A program made the translations under genes and the position numbers. A stretch of 9,879 nt of DNA. Source: Firmicutes bacterium UBA5774. Lineage in GTDB: Bacteria; Bacillota; Clostridia; Peptostreptococcales; Anaerovoracaceae. Shown piece after piece: positions 1 to 5,507 of the stretch. Numbering within the stretch: position 1 is the stretch's first letter; each line of letters starts with the position of its first letter. The stretch covers positions 66,420-76,298 of the forward strand of contig DIEM01000042.1 in NCBI GenBank assembly GCA_002418625.1, in the 5' to 3' direction. Under the pieces are notes generated by a model, which ran no database searches, was not told the DNA's origin, and saw only the letters and a program-made list of their open reading frames with translations.

Positions 1-507
1 AAGCCGCTCGGCTATGTGACGACGGTCGCGGATGACCGGGAACGCCCGACCGTCATTGACCTGGTCCAGGATATCGGCGAAAGGCTGTTTCCGATCGGCA
101 GGCTCGATTACAACACATCAGGCATGCTGCTTATGACGAATGACGGGGATCTGGCGTTCCGGCTGACCCACCCGAAGCATATGATTGAGAAAACCTACAG
201 AGCCCGGGTCTCGGGCGTCCTTTCTTCCGAGAAGGCCGCCAGGCTTTCAAAGGGGATCGATATCGGCGGTTACGTGACAGCCCGTGCTTCGGTCGTGATC
301 GAAAAGCAGCTTGAAAGATCCACCATTGTCGAGATTCGTATCCATGAGGGAAAAAACCGGCAGATCAGGAAAATGTTCGCGGCAGTCGGAAACAAGGTCC
401 TGGAGCTGGAACGGACAGGCATAGGCGAGCTGCGGCTCGGCCACCTCAAGGTGGGACATTACAGAAAGCTCAACGTCAGGGAAATCGAGTACCTGAAAAA
501 TTCCTGA
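1..507 (+). CDS. rluB: RsuA/RluB-family 16S/23S rRNA pseudouridine synthase, C-terminal part (5' end cut by window)
   Basis: The reading frame is open from base 1 and ends at TGA 505-507, giving 168 visible residues. They begin KPLGYVTT, the conserved block just before the catalytic domain, so only the N-terminal S4 RNA-binding domain and the real start are missing upstream. The catalytic signature GRLDYNTSG lies at about fragment residues 33-41; its Asp is the nucleophile of this pseudouridine synthase family. Further family blocks are THPKHMIEKTY and the EGKNRQIRKMF segment, followed by a basic C-terminal tail. The family isomerises one uridine in ribosomal RNA. RluB (23S rRNA, near the peptidyl-transferase centre) is the usual Gram-positive member, but RsuA or RluF specificity cannot be excluded from this fragment. 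It lies 24 bases before mnmM on the same strand, so the two are probably cotranscribed. It has no visible link to the lysine genes. Confidence 0.87.
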   Translation, partial: KPLGYVTTVADDRERPTVIDLVQDIGERLFPIGRLDYNTSGMLLMTNDGDLAFRLTHPKHMIEKTYRARVSGVLSSEKAARLSKGIDIGGYVTARASVVIEKQLERSTIVEIRIHEGKNRQIRKMFAAVGNKVLELERTGIGELRLGHLKVGHYRKLNVREIEYLKNS

Positions 508-531
508 TCCGTCTGGAGGGCAGGTGAAGAT

Positions 532-1170
532 ATGAAAGAGAACATGATCGTCAGAACGACGGAATTCGCGCTGAAAATCCTGGCTGAATACCTGCAGCCC
601 GGCGATACGGCCTTGGATGCCACCATGGGAAACGGCCATGATACCTTAGCTTTGGCGCGTCTTGTCGGTGTGCCTGAGGGACGAGGCCGGGTCTATGCTT
701 TCGATGTCCAGCAGAAGGCGCTTGAAAATACTTCTGACTTGCTTAACAAGAACCATTGCACCGCCTATGTCGTCCAGGACAGGAACCGCAACATCGAGCA
801 GCTCCTGTCCGATGAGGAGGGCAGTGTCCTTTTGTTTCTGGAATCGCATGAAAACATCGCGCTGCATATCAGAAGGCCGGTTTCCGGCGCCATTTTCAAC
901 CTGGGCTATATGCCCGGAGAAGGCAGGGAGATCATAACACGGCCGCAGACGACGGTCACGGCCCTGAAGCAGGTCGAGAGCATACTCGAAATCAATGGCA
1001 TCATAGTGGTCGTTATCTATTCGGGACATCCCGGCGGCATGGGCGAAAAACAAGCGGTGCTGACGCACATGGAGCAGCTGCATCCCTCCGAATTCCACGC
1101 CGGCCTGATCGCATCGGTCAACCAGCCGCAGGATGCGCCCTGCATCGCCCTTATAACGCGGAAAAAATAG
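532..1170 (+). CDS. mnmM: MnmM (YtqB)-type SAM-dependent methyltransferase, tRNA wobble-uridine modification
   Basis: The 212-residue product is a class I SAM-dependent methyltransferase of the YtqB family, formerly labelled 'rRNA methylase'. The SAM-binding motif DATMGNGHDT is at residues 29-38, and an acidic residue ends the second strand in VYAFD (about 54-58). The family-specific blocks FNLGYMPG (122-129) and YSGHPGG (163-169) are both present. Length matches the family's roughly 190-210 residues. B. subtilis YtqB/MnmM methylates 5-aminomethyl-2-thiouridine at the tRNA wobble position; transfer of that activity here is by homology. The ATG at 532 follows AGGTGA at 522-527, with GGAGGG a little further upstream. 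A second ATG in frame at 544 (MIVRTTEF) is possible. The gene follows rluB by 24 bases and ends just before a strong hairpin terminator, so the two form a housekeeping unit bordering the lysine locus. Confidence 0.86.
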   Translation: MKENMIVRTTEFALKILAEYLQPGDTALDATMGNGHDTLALARLVGVPEGRGRVYAFDVQQKALENTSDLLNKNHCTAYVVQDRNRNIEQLLSDEEGSVLLFLESHENIALHIRRPVSGAIFNLGYMPGEGREIITRPQTTVTALKQVESILEINGIIVVVIYSGHPGGMGEKQAVLTHMEQLHPSEFHAGLIASVNQPQDAPCIALITRKK

Positions 1171-1176
1171 AAAGAG

Positions 1177-1209
1177 GCTGCACTCCGTTTTAGGGGCGCA
1201 GCTTTTGTT
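1177..1209 (+). terminator. Rho-independent terminator after mnmM, probably bidirectional with kal
   Basis: A ten-base stem pairs 1177-1186 with 1193-1202 around the loop gtttta. It contains one A-C mismatch and one G-U pair and is followed by TTTTGTT. It begins seven bases after the mnmM stop. On the other strand the same hairpin is followed by CTCTTTCTATTTTTT, a T-rich but less abrupt tail, and it lies about 33 bases beyond the end of kal. It therefore plausibly ends both convergent transcripts. Confidence 0.83.
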
Positions 1210-1234
1210 GCATTATGCTTTTAATGTGTTGCGG

Positions 1235-1624
1235 TTATTTTCTTTTCTTTTCTTTTGGCGTCACGCAGATGCCTTTGGCGGTACAGACGACGATCGGCTC
1301 CTCGAGGAAGTCGGCGGCGGATTCATTGATTTCAGGCCTTGATAAAACGACCTTTCTCGCTTCGAAACTCATTTTTCTGGAGGTGTTGCCGATTTCGGTG
1401 ATTTCTCCGTAGGCTTCGATATAATCTCCTGCGAAGGTCGGCGCTTTGAACTGTACGTCGCTGTAGGTCAGGAACAGGCCTTCGTCCCCGTCGCATTTGA
1501 TCAGGAGTTCTGTGGCGACATCGCCGAAAAGGTTGAGCATTTTGGCTCCATCCACAAGGTTTCCGCCATAATGGGCATCGTGAAGCGACATTCTGAGTCT
1601 GATGGTTGAAGTGATTTTTTCCAT
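1235..1624 (-). CDS. kal: 3-aminobutyryl-CoA ammonia-lyase (lysine fermentation)
   Basis: The 129-residue product matches Kal, a small single-domain hotdog-fold enzyme. It removes ammonia from L-3-aminobutyryl-CoA to give crotonyl-CoA, the step joining lysine fermentation to butyrate formation in the cytoplasm. Recognisable blocks are RMSLHDAHYGGNLVDGAK (residues 11-28), FGDVATEL (33-40), AGDYIEAYGEI (65-75), GNTSRKM (79-85) and the C-terminal LEEPIVVC (107-114). Length equals the usual size of about 128 residues. The ATG (complement of 1622-1624) follows AAGGAG by eight bases. The C-terminus is a lysine- and arginine-rich tail encoded by an A/G-only run. Instead of lying in the kdd-kce-kal order seen in several fermenters, kal is alone and divergent from the activator gene. 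It has its own -24/-12 promoter, which indicates control by the same activator as the kdd-kam operon. Confidence 0.93.
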   Translation of the reverse strand: MEKITSTIRLRMSLHDAHYGGNLVDGAKMLNLFGDVATELLIKCDGDEGLFLTYSDVQFKAPTFAGDYIEAYGEITEIGNTSRKMSFEARKVVLSRPEINESAADFLEEPIVVCTAKGICVTPKEKKRK

Positions 1625-1675
1625 TGTATCGTCTCCTTTATGTTTTTTACTGGATCAACGACGTCTTATGAATAT

Positions 1676-1730
1676 CGGCAGGATCTGATATCATTCTACA
1701 CAATACATGATGAGAGCGAAAGTCCTGCCG
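1676..1730 (-). other. Long-range inverted repeat in the kal leader
   Basis: CGGCAGGA at 1676-1683 is perfectly complementary to TCCTGCCG at 1723-1730, separated by a 39-base loop rich in A and T. If the -24/-12 promoter at 1767-1783 is used, both arms lie inside the roughly 130-base untranslated leader of kal. The 3' arm ends about 50 bases before the kal start. It could be an mRNA-stabilising hairpin or a protein site. No T tract follows, so it is not a typical terminator. Confidence 0.45.
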
Positions 1731-1766
1731 GCCGGAAATTCATTGCGTCATTTATATTGTTTTAAT

Positions 1767-1783
1767 TGCAATTAGCATGCCAA
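1767..1783 (-). promoter_or_regulatory. Sigma-54 (-24/-12) promoter for kal
   Basis: Read on the minus strand the bases are TTGGCATGCTAATTGCA. This matches the sigma-54 consensus TTGGCAC-N5-TTGCT with the invariant GG and GC ten bases apart; only the C at the end of the -24 block and the final T differ. The predicted start of transcription is near 1756, giving a leader of about 130 bases before kal. A sigma-54 activator gene next door supports the call. The site lies in the same stretch as the probable vegetative promoter of that activator gene. Confidence 0.82.
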
Positions 1784-1799
1784 TGGTTTATCGTATGAT
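1772..1799 (+). promoter_or_regulatory. Possible vegetative promoter of the activator gene
   Basis: TTAGCA (1772-1777) and TATGAT (1794-1799) are separated by 16 bases, four and five matches out of six to the sigma-A -35 and -10 boxes. Transcription would start near 1806, giving a leader of about 80 bases before the GTG start at 1887. The -35 box overlaps the kal -24/-12 element on the opposite strand. The match is moderate and this AT-rich stretch allows other alignments. Confidence 0.35.
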
Positions 1800-1808
1800 T
1801 ATGAAGAA

Positions 1809-1819
1809 AGTGAACCGTT
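1809..1819 (-). promoter_or_regulatory. Candidate activator-binding element upstream of kal
   Basis: On the minus strand this reads AACGGTTCACT, nine of eleven matches to the ATCGGTTCAAT element found twice upstream of kdd. It has the same orientation relative to the promoter it would serve. Its centre is about 58 bases upstream of the predicted kal start site, closer than most sigma-54 enhancer sites. This was found by eye as a single copy, so chance similarity is possible. Confidence 0.35.
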
Positions 1820-1886
1820 TTAGAATCGGCACTGTCGGGAAGATGATGCCGGTTTGCGGCAGGATGCATGAAACAAGGAGAAGACT

Positions 1887-3968
1887 GTGTTCAGTGATTA
1901 TGGAATAAACAGGGTGATGGAGCCCAGAAACGTTCTTCCGACTTCGGCCTGGAAGATCGACAACAGCAGGGATATCTATCCGAACGAGATTCGGATCGGC
2001 ATCCGCAAGCTTCATATCGAAACGACCAATTTCAAGCAGATCTGCCTGGAATGCAACAATGATCCTGAGAAGATCAAGGAAAGGATCATAGATATCGTCA
2101 TCAAGCGCGGCAAGCTGCACAATCCGGTCACGGATACGGGCGGCGTGGCTTTCGGCGTGGTTGAGAAGATCGGCGAAGCTTACAACAATGAGCTTGGGCT
2201 GAAGGTCGGCGATGAAATCATCTGCAATGCCTCTCTTGCGACGATACCGCTCTATATCAGCAGGATCAATCATATCGACATGGCCTATTCCCAGATCGAT
2301 GCCGAAGGATATGCCATTGCGTTCAACAAGTGCCCGATCGTCAAGAAGCCTGAGGATCTGCCTGTGAATCTGCTGCTCTATGTATTCGACGAATCAGGTT
2401 CCCTTTATGCTGTAAGCAAATGCGCCGAGGGGAAAAGCAAGTTCCTGATCGTCGGCAACAACCTGCTGACGAACATGCTGTTCGGATTTGCCGTTCGCAG
2501 GGTGGCGGGCCCTTTGGCCAGGATCATCTGCCTGCTCGACAAGAATTCCGATCTGACCATCAAGGGCAAGGCTGCGGATGAGCTGCTCGGCGTTATTTTT
2601 TCCGAGATCCATTACGGCAACATCCTCCAGCCCACGGATTGCATGGAAAGGATGGGTCTTGCAGGATTCTTCGACCTGAGCGTCAATTGCGCCGATATTC
2701 CCGGAGCTGAGACGATCAATGTCCTGGCTACGCGACCGGGCGGAACTGTTTATTTCGCCAATCTGATCAATAATTACAATATTGCTTTATATATCACCGA
2801 ATCAGTTTCCAGAGAGATCGAGATCAAGGGGGCGGAAGGATATATCGCCCATTATGACGATTATGACATCGAGCTTGTCCGGGAAATCACGCCGTACATA
2901 GAAAAGTCAGTGATAGCCAATGCCAGATTCGAGGACGATGTCGCCTACCCGCTTGGAAAGGCGGACAGGCAGTATACAAAGAAATACAGCGATAAAAAAG
3001 GAATGCTTGAGGATTTTGTCTATGAAAGCAGGGCAATGCAGCTCGTGCTTGACGATATATTGAGCGTCTCCAGATATGACTGTAATGTTCTGATCACGGG
3101 AGACACCGGCGTCGGGAAAGAGAAGATCGCCTCCATCATCCACAAATGCAGCAGCCGGCGCATGCAGCCTTTTATTAAAATCAATTGTGCTGCGATTTCG
3201 GATCACCTAATGGAATCCGAGTTCTTCGGTTACGAAAGGGGTTCTTTTACGGGAGCGAGCCAGACAGGCAAAAAAGGGTATTTTGAAACGGCGGATAATG
3301 GCATCATCCTGCTGGACGAGGTCGGAGAGCTGTCTCTGGATATGCAGGCGAAGCTGCTAAGGGTTATACAGGATGGCGAATTCTACAAAGTCGGAGGCAC
3401 GAAGCCGATCAAGACGAATGTCAGGATCATTTCCGCGACCAACCGCAATCTGGAAGAGTTTGTCGAAAATAAGCTATTCAGGCGGGATCTGTATTACAGG
3501 CTCAATGTGTTTCCGATCCGCGTGCCGTCGCTGGCGGAGCGCAAGTCGGAGATACCGTCGCTGATCAGGTTTTTCATGGAGAAATATAATGAAAAATTCG
3601 GCATCAAGCGCAGCATCAGCGATGAAGCTGTCGATTACATGAAGGAATGCAGATGGCCTGGGAATATCAGGGAACTCGAAAATGTGTTGCAAAGGCTCAT
3701 GATCACTTGCAAAGGAGAGACGATCAATTCCTATGATGTCATGCGCGAGTTGCACAGCGATCTTTTCGGCAAACTGCCGAAAGAGGATTTTGAACATATG
3801 GATGACACCGGATCGCCGCTTGCGCTTGACACGATGGTCGACAATTATGAGCGTGAGATCATCAAATACGCCCTTCAAAAGTACGGATCCTCCAGAAAAG
3901 CCGCCAAAGCCATCGGGATCAGCCAGACGCAGATCATCCGTAAAAAGTCGAAATATAACATTGACTGA
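1887..3968 (+). CDS. Sigma-54-dependent activator with an N-terminal Kdd-like (degenerate dehydrogenase) sensor domain
   Basis: The 693-residue protein has three parts. Residues 1 to about 345 align end to end with Kdd encoded at 4410 (shared RV-x-EP, VLP, KIDN, HNPVT/QNPVT, KVGD, NC-x-x-IP and GTVYF blocks). However, the dinucleotide loop GGGGKSG of Kdd is GNNLLTN here (190-196). Residues about 375-620 are a complete AAA+ domain: Walker A GDTGVGKE (405-412), the sigma-54-contacting loop GSFTGA (452-457, Ser for Ala), Walker B ILLDE (474-478), arginine finger in FRRDLYYRLN and sensor II GNIRELEN (592-599). Residues about 654-693 form a TyrR-like helix-turn-helix. There is no receiver, PAS or GAF domain. 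The GTG start follows AAGGAG by six bases, and homology with the Kdd N-terminus begins within a few residues of it. Inference: an activator of kal and kdd-kam that senses a lysine-pathway intermediate through an enzyme-derived domain. I know no established symbol. Confidence 0.92.
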   Translation: MFSDYGINRVMEPRNVLPTSAWKIDNSRDIYPNEIRIGIRKLHIETTNFKQICLECNNDPEKIKERIIDIVIKRGKLHNPVTDTGGVAFGVVEKIGEAYNNELGLKVGDEIICNASLATIPLYISRINHIDMAYSQIDAEGYAIAFNKCPIVKKPEDLPVNLLLYVFDESGSLYAVSKCAEGKSKFLIVGNNLLTNMLFGFAVRRVAGPLARIICLLDKNSDLTIKGKAADELLGVIFSEIHYGNILQPTDCMERMGLAGFFDLSVNCADIPGAETINVLATRPGGTVYFANLINNYNIALYITESVSREIEIKGAEGYIAHYDDYDIELVREITPYIEKSVIANARFEDDVAYPLGKADRQYTKKYSDKKGMLEDFVYESRAMQLVLDDILSVSRYDCNVLITGDTGVGKEKIASIIHKCSSRRMQPFIKINCAAISDHLMESEFFGYERGSFTGASQTGKKGYFETADNGIILLDEVGELSLDMQAKLLRVIQDGEFYKVGGTKPIKTNVRIISATNRNLEEFVENKLFRRDLYYRLNVFPIRVPSLAERKSEIPSLIRFFMEKYNEKFGIKRSISDEAVDYMKECRWPGNIRELENVLQRLMITCKGETINSYDVMRELHSDLFGKLPKEDFEHMDDTGSPLALDTMVDNYEREIIKYALQKYGSSRKAAKAIGISQTQIIRKKSKYNID

Positions 3969-4002
3969 ATGCCGGATGATGTAAAAAAGCAAGTGATTCG
4001 AA

Positions 4003-4045
4003 ATCGGTTCAATTACTGGCGAGCAATAACCATTATCGGTTCAAT
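4003..4045 (+). promoter_or_regulatory. Phased direct repeat, candidate upstream activator sites for the kdd-kam promoter
   Basis: The 11-base element ATCGGTTCAAT occurs exactly at 4003-4013 and 4035-4045, 32 bases apart or about three helical turns, so both copies face the same side of DNA. They lie about 190 and 158 bases upstream of the predicted kdd transcription start, a usual range for sigma-54 enhancer sites, and just after the activator gene. A 9/11 version lies upstream of kal. Binding by the adjacent activator is inferred. Confidence 0.55.
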
Positions 4046-4059
4046 ACAAAAACAGGAGA

Positions 4060-4090
4060 GCCCTGCCGAAAGAAATGACGGCAGGGCTTC
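4060..4090 (+). terminator. Hairpin, probable terminator after the activator gene
   Basis: GCCCTGCCG (4060-4068) pairs perfectly with CGGCAGGGC (4079-4087) around a ten-base A-rich loop, a strong nine-base stem. The following bases TTCTGCATTGATTTC are only partly T-rich, so termination may be incomplete. It sits about 90 bases after the activator stop and 84 bases before the -24/-12 element. There it would separate the two transcripts. Confidence 0.55.
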
Positions 4091-4170
4091 TGCATTGATT
4101 TCAATGGATTTTCAGAGGTATCCGACAATTCTCGGTGCCGTATGCGCTTCGAAATCATTGGTTTTCAACC

Positions 4171-4187
4171 TTGGCACGCAAATTGCT
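4171..4187 (+). promoter_or_regulatory. Sigma-54 (-24/-12) promoter of the kdd-kam operon
   Basis: TTGGCACGCAAATTGCT matches the sigma-54 consensus TTGGCAC-N5-TTGCT at every fixed position, with GG at 4173-4174 and GC at 4185-4186 ten bases apart. Transcription should start near 4198, leaving a leader of about 210 bases before kdd. The activator gene lies immediately upstream and candidate enhancer repeats are at 4003-4045. Confidence 0.93.
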
Positions 4188-4197
4188 CTATATAAGA

Positions 4198-4409
4198 AAT
4201 GAATAAAATCAATCCAGACTGTATTTTATATATGCCCGCGAGATCCGGATCGCCGCAAGCTTTGTCCGGGCACGCAGCGCAGGCGCGGATCGCCGCAAGC
4301 TTTGTCCGCGAGGCGCAGGGCGAAGGAAAGCAGTCTCAGAAAGAGACAGGTCGAAGGCAGGACGCTATGGATATTCCGGGCGGCCGGCCAAACAAGAGGA
4401 GGATAAAAC
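4198..4409 (+). other. Long structured 5' leader of the kdd-kam operon
   Basis: The stretch from the predicted transcription start to the kdd ATG is non-coding and about 210 bases long. In order it holds an AT-rich beginning, a GC-rich tandem hairpin repeat (4245-4310), a small hairpin GTCTC/GAGAC with loop AGAAA (4333-4347), the self-complementary GGCCGGCC (4382-4389) and the kdd ribosome binding site AGGAGG (4397-4402). It does not fit the conserved cores I know for lysine, cobalamin or glycine riboswitches. A role in RNA stability or post-transcriptional control is only an inference. No convincing small gene was found in it. Confidence 0.5.
4246..4308 (+). repeat. Two tandem copies of a 23-base repeat, each a potential hairpin
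   Basis: Bases 4246-4268 and 4286-4308 are identical (CGGATCGCC...TTTGTCCG) and start 40 bases apart. A shared GCGCAGG follows each copy at 4277 and 4313, so the duplicated unit is longer and has diverged by a small deletion. The ends of each copy are complementary (CGGA with TCCG). The next flanking pair is C4245-G4269 in copy one but G4285-C4309 in copy two, so pairing is kept although the bases differ. The stretch is clearly more GC-rich than its surroundings. Confidence 0.8.
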
Positions 4410-5447
4410 ATGAAAAAAGGCAATCCATTCGGAACTCACAGAGTCATTGAACCCAAAGGCGTCCTGCCGCAGCCGGCGCTCAAGATCGACAATACCATGG
4501 AAATTTATGACAATGAAGTGCTGATCGATGTCCAGACACTGAATATCGATTCCGCCAGCTTCACGCAGATTGAAAAACAAGCCCATGGCGATATAGAAGA
4601 AATCAAGAAGATCATGATGGGCATCGTCGCTGAAAGGGGCAAGCACCAGAATCCCGTGACAGGCTCAGGCGGCATGCTGATCGGCACAGTGAGGGAAATT
4701 GGCCCTGCGCTTGCCGGAAAAACGACGCTCAAGGTTGGAGACAAGATCGCTACGCTTGTATCCCTGTCGCTGACACCACTGGTCATTAAAGAGATTCATG
4801 ACGTCAGGCCGGACATCGACCAGGTCGATATCACAGGCCAGGCGATCCTTTTCGAAAGCGGCATCTACGCGGTGCTTCCTGACGATATGCCTGAAACCCT
4901 GGCATTGTCCGTGCTGGACGTAGCCGGAGCGCCGGCCCAGGCAGCAAAGCTCGTCAAGCCGGGCGATACGGTAGTCATAATCGGCGGCGGCGGAAAATCA
5001 GGCCTGCTCTGCTTATATGAAGCGAAGAAAAGAGCCGGTGTAACAGGTAAGGTCATCTGCATCGGCGGAAGCGAAAAGAGTACCGACAGGGCAAGGAAAC
5101 TCGGGCTGGCAGATGAGTATTTCTCGGCTGACGCCACCGATGCCGTTGCAATCTATGATAAGATTATGGAACTGACGGACGGTCAGCTGGCCGATATCGT
5201 CATCAACTGCGTGAATATCCCGAATACGGAAATGGCCAGCATCCTTTCCTGCAAGGACAACGGAACCGTCTACTTCTTCAGCATGGCGACAAGCTTCACG
5301 AAAGCCGCTCTTGGCGCCGAGGGCGTCGGCAAGGACGTCAACATGATCGTCGGAAACGGCTACACCAAAGGGCATGCTGAGATCTCACTCCAGGTGCTCA
5401 GGGAATGCCCTGCGCTCAGGGAGCTTTTCCGGGAAATGTACGCGTAG
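4410..5447 (+). CDS. kdd: L-erythro-3,5-diaminohexanoate dehydrogenase
   Basis: The 345-residue product is Kdd, the NAD(P)-dependent cytoplasmic enzyme that oxidatively deaminates 3,5-diaminohexanoate to 5-amino-3-oxohexanoate, the third step of lysine fermentation. The N-terminus carries the family blocks HRVIEPKGVLP (10-20) and KIDN (25-28), then GKHQNPVTGSGG (77-88). A Rossmann-type loop IGGGGKSG (191-198) follows strand TVVI. The C-terminal half has INCVNIPNTEM (265-275) and GTVYFFSMAT (285-294). Length is normal for the family. The ATG follows AGGAGG by seven bases. It is the first gene after the -24/-12 promoter and precedes kamA by 60 bases, so it leads the operon instead of following the mutase genes. 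The activator encoded at 1887 contains a decayed copy of the same protein. Kce, its usual partner, is not in this window. Confidence 0.94.
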   Translation: MKKGNPFGTHRVIEPKGVLPQPALKIDNTMEIYDNEVLIDVQTLNIDSASFTQIEKQAHGDIEEIKKIMMGIVAERGKHQNPVTGSGGMLIGTVREIGPALAGKTTLKVGDKIATLVSLSLTPLVIKEIHDVRPDIDQVDITGQAILFESGIYAVLPDDMPETLALSVLDVAGAPAQAAKLVKPGDTVVIIGGGGKSGLLCLYEAKKRAGVTGKVICIGGSEKSTDRARKLGLADEYFSADATDAVAIYDKIMELTDGQLADIVINCVNIPNTEMASILSCKDNGTVYFFSMATSFTKAALGAEGVGKDVNMIVGNGYTKGHAEISLQVLRECPALRELFREMYA

Positions 5448-5481
5448 CAAATCGGATTTGCTGTCTCACTTCGCAAATCGG
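5446..5481 (+). repeat. Small hairpin with a repeated GCAAATCGG between kdd and kamA
   Basis: AGCAAAT (5446-5452) and ATTTGCT (5456-5462) form a perfect seven-base inverted repeat with loop CGG; it begins inside the kdd stop codon. GCAAATCGG (5447-5455) recurs at 5473-5481. No T tract follows, so it is unlikely to be a full terminator. It could be an RNA-processing or stability element within the operon. Confidence 0.45.
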
Positions 5482-5507
5482 GTGAATCATCAGGAGGAAA
5501 AAAGAAC

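Noticed and set aside
1239..1258. TTTTC tandem run as a possible T tract or repeat element
   Set aside because: It is the coding sequence for the Lys/Arg-rich C-terminus of kal on the minus strand, and no hairpin lies directly before it on the plus strand.
3969..4202. A 77-residue open frame directly after the activator stop
   Set aside because: It spans the activator repeats, the hairpin and the -24/-12 promoter, and lacks both a binding site and protein-like composition.
4313..4380. Resemblance of the kdd leader to a cyclic-di-GMP-I riboswitch (GCGCAGGGCGAAGG, then GGACGCTATGG, then CCGG)
   Set aside because: The conserved GACGCAAAGCC core and the paired CCUAAACC/GGU segments are not present in proper order, so the likeness is superficial. 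A covariance-model search of 4198-4409 would settle it.
4199..4450. An 83-residue open frame starting at the predicted kdd transcription start
   Set aside because: It has no ribosome binding site, runs through the tandem repeat and the kdd start region, and has low-complexity composition with no recognisable family. It is better explained as leader RNA.
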